Part shown: in pieces, positions 8,896 to 16,741 of the stretch
Numbering within the stretch: position 1 is the stretch's first letter
How the letters are laid out: every line of letters begins with the position of its first letter
Assembly (NCBI GenBank): GCA_964444225.1
Contig: CAYUFM010000008.1
Span: forward strand, 1-48,007
DNA length: 48,007 nucleotides
Direction: 5' to 3'
Origin: JALHOM01 sp964444225
Lineage (GTDB): Bacteria; Patescibacteriota; Saccharimonadia; Saccharimonadales; 2-12-FULL-41-12
Program-made: the position numbers and the translations under genes
Notes under the pieces: model-generated
The model's database searches: none
Told to the model about the DNA's origin: nothing
What the model saw: the letters and a program-made list of their open reading frames with translations, nothing else

Positions 8896-9456
8896 ATGAA
8901 AAGTGGAAAAGTTATAGCTATTGTTGGCATGGCTGGGAGCGGTAAAGGCACTGTTGCTGAATATTTAGAGTCTAAGGGTTGCCCGAAGGTTTACTTCGGT
9001 GGTATGGTCTATGAAGAAGTCAAAAAGCGTGGCCTAGATATCATCAAGGACGAAAAATTTGTACGCGAAGACATGCGATCTCAAGAAGGCATGGATGTCA
9101 TGGCCAAGCGCGCCAGCATAAAGATCGACGAATACTTTACAAATGGCCATAAAACAGTCGTCTGTGATGGTCTTTATTCCTGGAGTGAGTACAAGTTCCT
9201 AAAAGAAAAATACGGTGATAATTTAACAGTTATTGCCGTGTACACACCTCTAAATCTACGCTATGAACGACTAGTAAATCGTCGTGATGAGCATCGCCCC
9301 TACACACTAGAAGACGCGATTAAGCGCGATTATACAGAGATAGAGAACATCGAAAAAGGCGGTCCGATCGCCATGGCCGACTATACCATAGTCAACGACC
9401 AAGAACTTGATGTGCTCATAAATAATCTAGAAAAACTCCTGCAGACTATTCTCTAA
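8896..9456 (+). CDS. P-loop kinase, UPF0200/dephospho-CoA-kinase-like
   Basis: 186 aa. Walker A GMAGSGKGT is at residues 11-19; a central VVCDGLYSWSEY strand and a lid-like segment with VNRRDEHRP follow. The layout (P-loop, 'YFGGMVYEEVKKRG', a 'DG-S-E' strand, Arg-rich lid) resembles the AAA_18/UPF0200 nucleoside or dephospho-CoA kinase-like proteins best known from archaea. The phosphoryl acceptor is unknown. TAGAAT at 8884-8889 ends 6 nt before ATG, so leaderless translation is predicted. Confidence 0.75.
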   Translation: MKSGKVIAIVGMAGSGKGTVAEYLESKGCPKVYFGGMVYEEVKKRGLDIIKDEKFVREDMRSQEGMDVMAKRASIKIDEYFTNGHKTVVCDGLYSWSEYKFLKEKYGDNLTVIAVYTPLNLRYERLVNRRDEHRPYTLEDAIKRDYTEIENIEKGGPIAMADYTIVNDQELDVLINNLEKLLQTIL

Positions 9457-9518
9457 TAATCTATATCTTATACCTTACTATTGCTTTTTTTAGTAATTTG
9501 TGCTATTATTAATTAACT

Positions 9519-10157
9519 ATGTCAGTAGTTGTTAAAAACGAAATTATTGATTCAATAAAGTCAGGCGACCTAAAATTCAAACCAGCACTTGACTCACTTC
9601 AGTTTAGGCCACACGCAGTCGATCTTCGACTAGGGTTTGAATTTCGTATACCTAAAAGAACATTTAAAAGTAATGGCCGTAGTGCCGTATCTCTGGACCA
9701 TTTAGCAATAAATGACGGCCATTTTTCGCATTATGAAGATATTAAACTAAATCCAGGTCAGTTTTTTGATCTTCTCCCGGGTGAATGGGTTATGGGTTTT
9801 AGTTTAGAAGAAGTACATATCAAAAGTCCGACACTCATGGCAGTCCTCTACCCTCGGTCTTCTGTGAATCGACGAGGTCTAAGTGTTGACCTCACAGGAA
9901 TAGTAGATACTGGCTATAAAGGTAACTTAATGATTCCAATTCACAACACAACTGCAATGCAGGTTATTAGAATTTACCCCGGTGAGAGAATTTGCCAATT
10001 AGTCTTTGAAAGACTTGAGCAACCTGTCAGAGAAGGTTACACCGGAAGATACTCAAAAACATCAAAATACCAACCAGAAAAAGAACAAAAAGAAATAGAT
10101 CTAATTAGATCAGGAAAAATAAAAGACATAAAAAAAGAATTTAAGCTCGTTAGCTAA
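9519..10157 (+). CDS. dCTP deaminase-fold enzyme, probably acting as dUTPase
   Basis: 212 aa. It has the Dcd/dUTPase trimer fold: YPRSSVNRRGLSVDLTG (the PRSS motif, Ser114/Ser115) then IVDTGYKGNLMIPIHN. In Dcd enzymes the residue ten after the Asp of the DxG motif is the catalytic Glu (E138 in E. coli); here that position is Pro140. The D-x-G-Y-x-G pattern suits the dUTPase water-activating Asp. So dUTP hydrolysis is more plausible than dCTP deamination. The last ~40 residues are a Lys-rich tail. An extended -10 (TGC then TATTAT 9504-9509) is 9 nt before ATG. It converges on rpoD. Confidence 0.8.
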   Translation: MSVVVKNEIIDSIKSGDLKFKPALDSLQFRPHAVDLRLGFEFRIPKRTFKSNGRSAVSLDHLAINDGHFSHYEDIKLNPGQFFDLLPGEWVMGFSLEEVHIKSPTLMAVLYPRSSVNRRGLSVDLTGIVDTGYKGNLMIPIHNTTAMQVIRIYPGERICQLVFERLEQPVREGYTGRYSKTSKYQPEKEQKEIDLIRSGKIKDIKKEFKLVS

Positions 10158-10160
10158 GTC

Positions 10161-11267
10161 CTATTTAATGTAGTCGTGAAGTTTGCGCGCATCTTTGTGC
10201 TTGCGAAGTTTGGCTAGAGCCTTGGCTTCAATCTGCCTAATTCGCTCGCGAGTAACACTAAATTCTTGACCAACTTCTTCTAGAGTGTGACTTTTGCCAC
10301 CTTCTAGACCAAAACGAAGTTTCAAAATCTTTTGTTCACGCTCGGTTAAACCAGACAAAACTTCACGAACGTGCTCTTTGAGTAGCTGTGTTGTCGCTGA
10401 TTCTTCGGGACTGACAGTATCCTCGTCCTCAATAAAGTCACCAAGCACACTATCTTCTTCATCATCACGGACCGATGCATCTAAGGAGTGAATATCCTGC
10501 TTAATTTTCATAATGTTCTCGACTTTGTCGACTTCCATCTCCATTGCCTTAGCAATTTCTTCGTTAGTCGGCTCACGGTTAAGTTCTTGAGTTAAGCGAC
10601 GTTGTGTTCTGAGTAATTTATTTATTGTCTCAAACATGTGCACGGGTATACGAATTACTCTGGCCTGGTCGGCAATCGCCCTAGTTATGGCCTGGCGAAT
10701 CCACCAAGTTGCATAGGTAGAAAATTTAAAACCTTTGTCTGGGTCAAACTTTTCTACAGCCCTAAGCAATCCAGTGTTTCCCTCTTGAATTAGATCTAAC
10801 AGATCAAGCCCACGTCCAACGTAGCGCTTAGCAATCGAGACTACTAGACGCATGTTAGCTTCGGCCATTTTGTCTTTAGCGTCTTTTTCGCCAGCGACTA
10901 CCCGGTGTGCCAACGCTAGTTCTTCGTCAGCTTTAAGCAATGGAATTTTACCAATTTCACGCAGATAAAGTCTGACAGAGTCGTCAGCAATATCATCCAT
11001 GTAGTCTTTGTCGTTTAGGATAATTTCTTCGTCCTCTTCCTCGGCCCATTCATCAGTAAATTCTACAGTTGGCCCCGCGTCAGCTGGTGTGGAAACCAAA
11101 ATTTTAGCGGCGGCTAGTTCTGTATACAGCTCATCTAAAACCTCTGTATTTTCTGGAACGTCCGGGATTGCGGCAAAGATTAATTCTTGCTCAATCTTCT
11201 TGTCTTTTTTGGCCTGCTCAAAAAGAGCATTTTTTGCCTCAATCAGGGCATTTTTGTCTTCTGACAT
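10161..11267 (-). CDS. rpoD: Primary RNA polymerase sigma factor (sigma-70)
   Basis: 368 aa. An acidic N-terminus (EEDEEIILND) is followed by region 1.2 (DSVRLYLREIGKIPLL), region 2 (DLIQEGNTGLLRAVEKFD; YATWWIRQAITRAI for -10 recognition), region 3, and region 4 with HTLEEVGQEFSVTRERIRQIE for -35 recognition. It lies 5 nt after dnaG, and its ATG has a good AAGGAGT, so it is the second gene of a dnaG-rpoD operon, as in many bacteria. No second sigma factor is seen in this window; the consensus promoters noted here should be its targets. Confidence 0.98.
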   Translation of the reverse strand: MSEDKNALIEAKNALFEQAKKDKKIEQELIFAAIPDVPENTEVLDELYTELAAAKILVSTPADAGPTVEFTDEWAEEEDEEIILNDKDYMDDIADDSVRLYLREIGKIPLLKADEELALAHRVVAGEKDAKDKMAEANMRLVVSIAKRYVGRGLDLLDLIQEGNTGLLRAVEKFDPDKGFKFSTYATWWIRQAITRAIADQARVIRIPVHMFETINKLLRTQRRLTQELNREPTNEEIAKAMEMEVDKVENIMKIKQDIHSLDASVRDDEEDSVLGDFIEDEDTVSPEESATTQLLKEHVREVLSGLTEREQKILKLRFGLEGGKSHTLEEVGQEFSVTRERIRQIEAKALAKLRKHKDARKLHDYIK

Positions 11268-11272
11268 AGATT

Positions 11273-13027
11273 TTACTCCTTAGTTTTTTTCAATAATTCA
11301 TCGAGTTCACGCACTTTTTCTAGGTGTTTATGTGCTTCTTTTGCGTCTAATGTTTCCATCAACCCTAGTATTTGTTGTTTTTGATCTTTTACGTAAAATT
11401 CTATTAATCGAGTCCTAAGGCGCGCCGCTTCATAATATAGTTCTATCGGATCAACGCCTGAGTATAATTCCTCGAATTGTAATGTAGCTATTTTTACATA
11501 ATCAATAATTTTATTCAAGCCATCAGCCTTTTTTATATCACCGTCAAACTCTGGATTATTGCGCAAAAACTTCAGCAAATCACGAGACTGCTCACGCCTA
11601 AACATTTCTGGGGTCAGCCTATCTAGTGCCAGCCTAGCCTTTGGTAGCATAAACGTTAGACACAACAGCTGATCACCTGTTTTTATGGCTTCTAGCTCAT
11701 TAGACGTAAGTTTATCGGTAGTTTGCTTAACCTGCTTTAGTCTAGGTTTAGTATTGTCGCTCGAGCTAGATAACCCAGATTTTACAGAGCTTTTATCAAT
11801 ATCAAGCAGGCTAGCAATTTGGCCGACATAATGGTCTTTTTCTATTTCACTATCGAGTTTATGAACCACCGGCAAAACAGCTTCGGCAAACTGTTTTTTG
11901 CCCAAAGCCGAAGAGATATCAAGCTGGTTTTTATATGTGCTTATTAGCCAATCCAGTGCGTAAACATGCTCGGATATTACTTTTTTCCAGACCTCCGGGT
12001 CTTGTCTAACAAGTTCATCAGGATCTTTACCACTCGGAATAGTCACGACACTCAAATTAACTCCAGTTTTACCAGCTATTGGTATGGCGCGTTCTGTTGC
12101 GGCTAGTCCTGCTCGGTCTTCGTCAAAGGCAAGACGCACATCTGGTGAAAATCTGCCCAAGAGTTTGAGTTGCTGGTCTGTAAGTGCAGTACCAGCAGTG
12201 GCCACGACATTCTTAACGCCAGCCTGATGCGAGCTAACGACATCTAAGTTGCCTTCCACAAGCACACTAAACTTCTCTGTCTGAATAGCCTTTTTGGCTA
12301 AATGTAGGCCATAAACATGTCGTGACTTATCATAAAGAAGTGTCGATGGCGTATTGATATATTTAGGTGCATTAGGGTCGTCATTCAGTAGCCTTGCTGT
12401 AAAGCCTACTACTTTACCAAACTGATCACTAAGCGCAATCATTATCCGTCCGCGGAACATATCCGACACCCGACTAGATCTCTCGGTAGAGAGTCCAGCA
12501 TTTTTGATCTCTACAGGCGTAAAACCTTTTTTTACCAAATATGAGATTAATGCATTCCCGCCGTCTGGGCTGTAGCCAATTTTAAAGTCTAAAATTGTTT
12601 GTTTAGTAAAACCCCGTTTTTTCACAACATAATCCAGCGCTTTTTTATTAGCACCTAACTGCACTTGATAGAATTTGGCCGATGCTTCCAGCACCCCATA
12701 CAGCCGTTCTTTCTGTTTTGAGTTACCTTGGCCAGATAATTTTTGGAATTTGCTTAGATCTACGCCAGCTTTTCGGGCAAGCAACTCCAAAGATCCTTTA
12801 AAATCCAGACCTTCAACTTCCTGCACAAAGGTAAAGACGTCCCCGCCCCTACCAGAGCTAAAATCATGCCAAATTTGCTTTTCAGGACTGACTACAAAGC
12901 TTGGTGTTTTCTCATTACTAAACGGACTTAAGCCTTTATAGTTTTTGCCAGTACGCTTTAGCGCCACATACTCACCAATAACATCTTCAATGTTAAGCTT
13001 GGCCTTTACCTCCGTCACAGCATCCAT
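11273..13027 (-). CDS. dnaG: DNA primase lacking zinc-finger ligands
   Basis: 584 aa; synthesises RNA primers. The N-terminal CHC2 domain is recognisable (GLSPFSNEKTPSF; WHDFSSGRGGD) but all four zinc ligands are replaced: Ser34, Ser37, Asp55 and Ser58 stand where E. coli has Cys40, His43, Cys61 and Cys64. The TOPRIM catalytic domain is intact (VLVEGNLDVV; LAFDEDRAG). The C-terminal helical helicase-binding region is divergent. TACACT lies 7 nt before ATG as a weak -10. First gene of the dnaG-rpoD operon. Confidence 0.95.
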   Translation of the reverse strand: MDAVTEVKAKLNIEDVIGEYVALKRTGKNYKGLSPFSNEKTPSFVVSPEKQIWHDFSSGRGGDVFTFVQEVEGLDFKGSLELLARKAGVDLSKFQKLSGQGNSKQKERLYGVLEASAKFYQVQLGANKKALDYVVKKRGFTKQTILDFKIGYSPDGGNALISYLVKKGFTPVEIKNAGLSTERSSRVSDMFRGRIMIALSDQFGKVVGFTARLLNDDPNAPKYINTPSTLLYDKSRHVYGLHLAKKAIQTEKFSVLVEGNLDVVSSHQAGVKNVVATAGTALTDQQLKLLGRFSPDVRLAFDEDRAGLAATERAIPIAGKTGVNLSVVTIPSGKDPDELVRQDPEVWKKVISEHVYALDWLISTYKNQLDISSALGKKQFAEAVLPVVHKLDSEIEKDHYVGQIASLLDIDKSSVKSGLSSSSDNTKPRLKQVKQTTDKLTSNELEAIKTGDQLLCLTFMLPKARLALDRLTPEMFRREQSRDLLKFLRNNPEFDGDIKKADGLNKIIDYVKIATLQFEELYSGVDPIELYYEAARLRTRLIEFYVKDQKQQILGLMETLDAKEAHKHLEKVRELDELLKKTKE

Positions 13028-13111
13028 ATGAACTAGTGTAGTGATAAAACATCAAAGATAAAAGCAATAGCACAATTTATGAAAGGCTCTTTCTCTGTTA
13101 AAATAAAGCTT

Positions 13112-13738
13112 ATGCAACCAAATAATTCTCAAAGCACAGAAGGTCCGTCAGACCCATTTGCCTTTATCAAGAATACTGTTCCGGCTGGCCACAGGCCTTC
13201 ACCTTTTTCACCTTCGACTACAAAAGGTCGAGTAATTTTGATCGGCTCACTGATGGGGGTTTTATTATTGGTTTTTGTAATTGTTATGTCTTTTTTGAAC
13301 AATGCCTCACAAGAAAAAGCTAAACAATACCTAGAGCTAGGCCAAAAACAGACAGAAATTATTAGGCTCTCTGCCATAGGAGAGCAGAAAGCAAAATCAC
13401 TAGAAACGCGAAGTTATGCAACTACCGTAAAATTGAGTATGACTACTTCACAAGCTAACGTGAACAAAGTCATTACAGCAAATGGTGTTAACGCCAAGCA
13501 ACTATCAAAAGAACTTACCAAAAGTAAAAATCCTAAATCCGACACCATCTTAGACGAAGCAGAAAAAAACAACCGTTTCGATGAAACTTTTAAAGAACTA
13601 CTTTCATCAGAAATCACTAAATATCAACAGCAAATTAATACAGTCGCCGGCGACATATCTGAAGCAGAGCGCGAAATTCTTCAGGAAGCATTTAACCAAG
13701 CGTCCATCCTGCAAGGAACAGCATCAAAAACAACTTAG
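13112..13738 (+). CDS. Membrane protein of unknown function with coiled-coil region
   Basis: About 208 aa. The ATG at 13112 (MQPNNSQS) is preferred over an in-frame ATG at 13079 because TAAAAT (13099-13104) ends 7 nt before it. A Pro/Ser-rich N-terminus of ~45 residues is followed by one transmembrane segment (VILIGSLMGVLLLVFVIV) and an extended helical, Gln/Glu/Lys-rich region that is probably extracytoplasmic. No family recognised. The stop overlaps the stop of the convergent MmcQ/YjbR gene (TTAG). Confidence 0.75.
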   Translation: MQPNNSQSTEGPSDPFAFIKNTVPAGHRPSPFSPSTTKGRVILIGSLMGVLLLVFVIVMSFLNNASQEKAKQYLELGQKQTEIIRLSAIGEQKAKSLETRSYATTVKLSMTTSQANVNKVITANGVNAKQLSKELTKSKNPKSDTILDEAEKNNRFDETFKELLSSEITKYQQQINTVAGDISEAEREILQEAFNQASILQGTASKTT

Positions 13739-14061
13739 TTTTGTTTGTCGGCTACCAAATTGTAACTGTGTAAAATAAACCCTCGGATCTCTTCCCATGG
13801 TAACTGCCCGCTCAGCACAATAGTGTTCCAGTGTTTTTTGTTCAGATGATAACCAGGCATGACGGTCTCATACTTTTCTCGTAGTACCTCCGCAAGTTGC
13901 GGGTCGCACTTTAGGCTTATTCTTAACGGATCTGATTTTTCAGCAATTATTGCAAAGATCTTGTCATTAGTTTTATAGACAGCCGTCCCCTCCCCAAAGG
14001 GATATTCGAGTACAGAATTTGGCATCTCTAAAATATACTGTTCAACTTTTTTATGAGTCAT
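13735..14061 (-). CDS. MmcQ/YjbR family protein
   Basis: 108 aa. It follows the MmcQ/YjbR pattern: a helix then 'LEYPFGEGTAVYKTNDKIFAI', 'ISLKCDP' and 'PGYHLNKKHWNTIVL', ending in a helix (EIRGFILHSYNLV). This CyaY-like fold is common, and its biochemical role is unsettled (DNA binding has been suggested for relatives). TACAAT on the minus strand (14069-14074) ends 7 nt before ATG, so a near-leaderless transcript is predicted. Confidence 0.88.
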   Translation of the reverse strand: MTHKKVEQYILEMPNSVLEYPFGEGTAVYKTNDKIFAIIAEKSDPLRISLKCDPQLAEVLREKYETVMPGYHLNKKHWNTIVLSGQLPWEEIRGFILHSYNLVADKQN

Positions 14062-14086
14062 TAACTACATTGTATCACGTTAGTAC

Positions 14087-14120
14087 TTGACATTATTACC
14101 ATTTTGTAGTAGTATACAAT
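14087..14120 (+). promoter_or_regulatory. Promoter of the 14162 gene
   Basis: Perfect -35 TTGACA (14087-14092); a 17-bp spacer leads to TAGTAT (14110-14115), overlapped by TACAAT (14115-14120). The start falls roughly 35-40 nt before the ATG at 14162, so unlike most neighbours this gene has a real leader with a Shine-Dalgarno. Confidence 0.6.
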
Positions 14121-14161
14121 CATAAAACTAAAAAATAAAAACATTAAACAAGGAAAATAAC

Positions 14162-14632
14162 ATGTCAAGAGAACATATTCCAATAACTGACAAAACACCC
14201 GGCTCCCAGAGAGTTCATGTTGACTTAAACGAAAGGCTCAGGAGACCTGTTTACGAACCAATTCCACAGGACGAGTTGAGGACTCGACGGGCTGAGAGTA
14301 AGCGAAAAACAAATCCTGTAAAAAGTACCTTGCTTGGAGCATTGAGCGTTGGTGCTGCTCTCGTTGTTTTACATACCGCATTCGCCAAAGACGAAAAGGT
14401 AGAGAAAATAAAACTAGATAATACCGAAGATATAAGGAAAGGCGTCGAAAAAACAAACCAAGAAAAACAATTTTTTAATACAGTTGTAAACGAAGATGGT
14501 AAAATTGTTGTAATTCCAAATTTTGATGAAGCACAAAGAACTCCTGAGGTAAGTATTGACGAAGGCGGTGTTCAATACAATCCTGCCGAAGAAGGTGTAT
14601 ATCAGGACCCTACAAAGACACCTAGCCCTTAA
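14162..14632 (+). CDS. Single-pass membrane protein of unknown function
   Basis: 156 aa. A basic cytoplasmic N-terminus of ~58 residues (rich in Arg, including ELRTRRAESKRK) precedes one transmembrane helix (STLLGALSVGAALVVLHTAF), then an acidic ~80-residue tail ending in a Pro/Thr-rich stretch. Inside-positive topology puts the tail outside. An AAGGA Shine-Dalgarno lies 8 nt before ATG. No recognised domain. The 3' end overlaps orn (convergent) by 11 nt. Confidence 0.72.
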   Translation: MSREHIPITDKTPGSQRVHVDLNERLRRPVYEPIPQDELRTRRAESKRKTNPVKSTLLGALSVGAALVVLHTAFAKDEKVEKIKLDNTEDIRKGVEKTNQEKQFFNTVVNEDGKIVVIPNFDEAQRTPEVSIDEGGVQYNPAEEGVYQDPTKTPSP

Positions 14633-15173
14633 AAGCTTGTAAATAGTATTGTAGTTCAGCAATGCTGGCTTGGATATCATCGAAGGCGCGATGCACTTCT
14701 CTCTTCTGAAATTCTAAACCATACTTTGTTTGCATAACAATTTTATAACTACTAACATCTAGCATCCGATAATGGAGCAGACTCTCTACCTCGGGCCACC
14801 ATTTAATAATAAATCCGCGGTCGTTATGTATAGAATTACCAGCTAACACGGCTGGTTCATTGCCAAACTGGGCTTTTATAAAACCAACTAACTCATGAAT
14901 TACATCGTTCTCTGACTTGCCGTCTGCTTTTATTCGGTCAATTAGGCCACTCTTTGCATGTTGGTCTTGGCTCCAAGGATTCATGCTAGACAATATATCT
15001 TCCGGGTAAGTTATTACTGCTTCATAACTTGCTAGAGTCTTAAAATCAAAGTCCGTTACCTCGCAGGCTACCTCTAAAATTACATCTTTTGCCGGGTTGA
15101 GACCCGTCATCTCTAGATCTATCCATAATAGCTTTGTGGGTTGTTTGTTTTTGTCGATATTTTCCATTGCCAT
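14622..15173 (-). CDS. orn: Oligoribonuclease (DEDD 3'-5' exonuclease)
   Basis: 183 aa, the usual Orn length. It degrades 2-5-mer RNA and the dinucleotides of cyclic-di-nucleotide turnover. All DEDDh landmarks are visible: WIDLEMTGL, NSIHNDRGFI, LHYRMLDVSS and HRAFDDIQASI. TATACT (15180-15185, minus) ends 6 nt before ATG. The start codon is only 17 bp from that of the divergent vanY-like gene, and the two share one -10 region. Confidence 0.95.
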   Translation of the reverse strand: MAMENIDKNKQPTKLLWIDLEMTGLNPAKDVILEVACEVTDFDFKTLASYEAVITYPEDILSSMNPWSQDQHAKSGLIDRIKADGKSENDVIHELVGFIKAQFGNEPAVLAGNSIHNDRGFIIKWWPEVESLLHYRMLDVSSYKIVMQTKYGLEFQKREVHRAFDDIQASIAELQYYLQAFKG

Positions 15174-15178
15174 GATGA

Positions 15179-15185
15179 TAGTATA
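15179..15185. promoter_or_regulatory. Shared bidirectional -10 element between orn and the VanY-like gene
   Basis: The whole intergenic gap is 17 bp (15174-15190). It holds TAGTAT on the plus strand (15179-15184) and TATACT on the minus strand (15185-15180), each exactly 6 nt before its own start codon. Both -35 regions must lie inside the opposite gene. The two promoters cannot be occupied at once, so transcription of orn and the carboxypeptidase should be mutually exclusive at any instant. Confidence 0.6.
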
Positions 15186-15190
15186 TAACT

Positions 15191-15991
15191 ATGAAGCGCT
15201 TAATGAACAAAAAAATACTATTGTTAGTTAGCGGACTGATCACTATTTTGTTAATAATTTACTTTTTATTCATCCGAATAGATACAGCAAGCGCACCTTT
15301 GGCAGATAAAAAACCTGATGTAGAGACCAGCCAAACTACAGAACAACCTAAAGAAACACCCCCAGCCGTACCTGCACCAACTCCAACACCAGCCCCGACT
15401 CAACAACCTCCGGCATTCGATAAAACCAAATTTTCACTTACAGAACCAGCTAGTATTTGGGTTGTGGTAAACAAAAAACGTCCCCTGCCCTCGTCCTATG
15501 TCCCCAGCGATCTGACTGCAGTTTCGGGTGGGCAGATACGAGCCGAAGCCTCTACGAATCTTACAAATTTAGTAACAACTGCCAAAAACGCTGGCCATGC
15601 CCTGTCCGTCATAAGCTCCTACCGATCATACAGCACACAACAAACAACCTATAACGGCTGGGTAGCACGCGACGGAGTTGCGCAAGCAGACACATACAGT
15701 GCTCGCCCTGGGCATAGTGAACACCAAAGTGGACTAGCAGTCGATTTAGGTAATGGGGTGTGCAATTTAGAAATTTGCTTTGGCGACACAACAGCCGGCA
15801 AGTGGCTGGCCGCAAATTCGAGTAATTTTGGGTTTATCATCCGCTACCCCAGTGGCAAAGATAATATTACTGGATACCAATACGAACCATGGCATTTACG
15901 ATACGTCGGGTTAGAACTAGCAAAAGAATTACAAAAAACGTCCCAAACTATGGAAGAGTTTTTTGGCCTAACCAACCAAGCTAGCTATTAG
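15191..15991 (+). CDS. D-alanyl-D-alanine carboxypeptidase, VanY/LAS family
   Basis: 266 aa. An N-terminal membrane anchor (residues 6-26) and a Pro/Thr/Ala-rich linker (about 40-75) precede the LAS zinc peptidase domain. Motifs: SSYRSYSTQ, SEHQSGLAVDLG (SxHxxGxAxD, with zinc-binding His and Asp) and EPWHLRYVG (catalytic Glu and third zinc His). It trims the D-Ala-D-Ala end of peptidoglycan stems outside the membrane. A -10 lies 6 nt before ATG. Confidence 0.94.
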   Translation: MKRLMNKKILLLVSGLITILLIIYFLFIRIDTASAPLADKKPDVETSQTTEQPKETPPAVPAPTPTPAPTQQPPAFDKTKFSLTEPASIWVVVNKKRPLPSSYVPSDLTAVSGGQIRAEASTNLTNLVTTAKNAGHALSVISSYRSYSTQQTTYNGWVARDGVAQADTYSARPGHSEHQSGLAVDLGNGVCNLEICFGDTTAGKWLAANSSNFGFIIRYPSGKDNITGYQYEPWHLRYVGLELAKELQKTSQTMEEFFGLTNQASY

Positions 15992-15998
15992 ACAGATG

Positions 15999-16096
15999 TA
16001 GTTTTGCGCTCTAATGCAATATCCAGAGCGCTTTGCCGGAAAAATTACCGGCTGGCGCTCGCAGTACTCTTGCGATTGTATTAGGGCGCAAAACTA
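15999..16096 (+). repeat. 98-nt inverted-repeat element, RNA-like structure
   Basis: 22-nt arms at 15999-16020 and 16075-16096 pair along their full length in plus-strand RNA with two G.U wobbles (16010-16085, 16016-16079). The same positions would be A.C mismatches in minus-strand RNA. Inside are a hairpin of 16026-16031 with 16055-16060 extended by 16035-16039 with 16048-16052, and a smaller one near 16061-16073. No U-tract follows, so it is not a standard terminator. It lies between two convergent genes. Confidence 0.8.
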
Positions 16097-16105
16097 GCTT
16101 CAATT

Positions 16106-16741
16106 TTAATTATTTTGCGACGTTAGAATTCTGCTAAGTTGACTAACATTACCTACTAAAAAGTCTGGATTTTGTTTTTTTAGAATTTCTTCGGCCTGCA
16201 GTCCCCAACTAACAGATACCGTCCGGATACCCGCCTTGTGCCCAGCTTTTGCATCTCGCACTTCGTCCCCTATCATCCAAGTTGTCGATTTGTTATATTT
16301 TTTTCGCATCACTAACTGCCTGATGTTTCCGGCCTTACCAAAAAACCATGGGCGCTTCATGACAACAACCTCATCATCCAGACCATAGCGCTTCATTATC
16401 GAGCGAATCGACCTTTCTGAATTAGAGCTCAGAATATACTGCTTTATACCTTGGGAGTGCAGTTCTTTTATAAGCTCGGCGATGCCATCAAATAAATTCA
16501 CTTGGCCAGCCGATTTTACAAATAATCTACGACCGTCTTTTAGCAAGCCTGGAAACTGCCAAGGTTTGATCCCGATCCATCGCATCACCGTCCAAACAGA
16601 TTGTTCTCGCAAATATTGATAGTCAGCATCACTAACTGCCTTCAAACCGTACGAAGGAGCAAGCTCATTATAAATTTGCAAAAAAACCGGCACTACATCG
16701 GCAATTGTTCCATCAAAATCCCAAATAATTACTCGGTTCAT
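16106..16741 (-). CDS. HAD phosphatase (phosphoglycolate-phosphatase-like)
   Basis: 211 aa with a complete HAD signature: IIWDFDGTIAD (nucleophile and acid Asp), SSNSERS (motif II), a motif III Lys near KAGNIRQL, and WMIGDEVRDAKAGHKAG (motif IV). The helical cap fits Gph/PpaX-like enzymes that dephosphorylate small phosphate esters. The ATG follows the argS stop with no gap (TAG-ATG), indicating an operon. The substrate is not determinable. Confidence 0.88.
   Translation of the reverse strand: MNRVIIWDFDGTIADVVPVFLQIYNELAPSYGLKAVSDADYQYLREQSVWTVMRWIGIKPWQFPGLLKDGRRLFVKSAGQVNLFDGIAELIKELHSQGIKQYILSSNSERSIRSIMKRYGLDDEVVVMKRPWFFGKAGNIRQLVMRKKYNKSTTWMIGDEVRDAKAGHKAGIRTVSVSWGLQAEEILKKQNPDFLVGNVSQLSRILTSQNN

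Noticed and set aside
9475..9496. Terminator-like TTACTA/TAGTAA repeat before the dCTP deaminase-fold gene
   Set aside because: Six weak A/T-rich pairs, with T-run in the loop rather than after the stem; likely chance beside the promoter.
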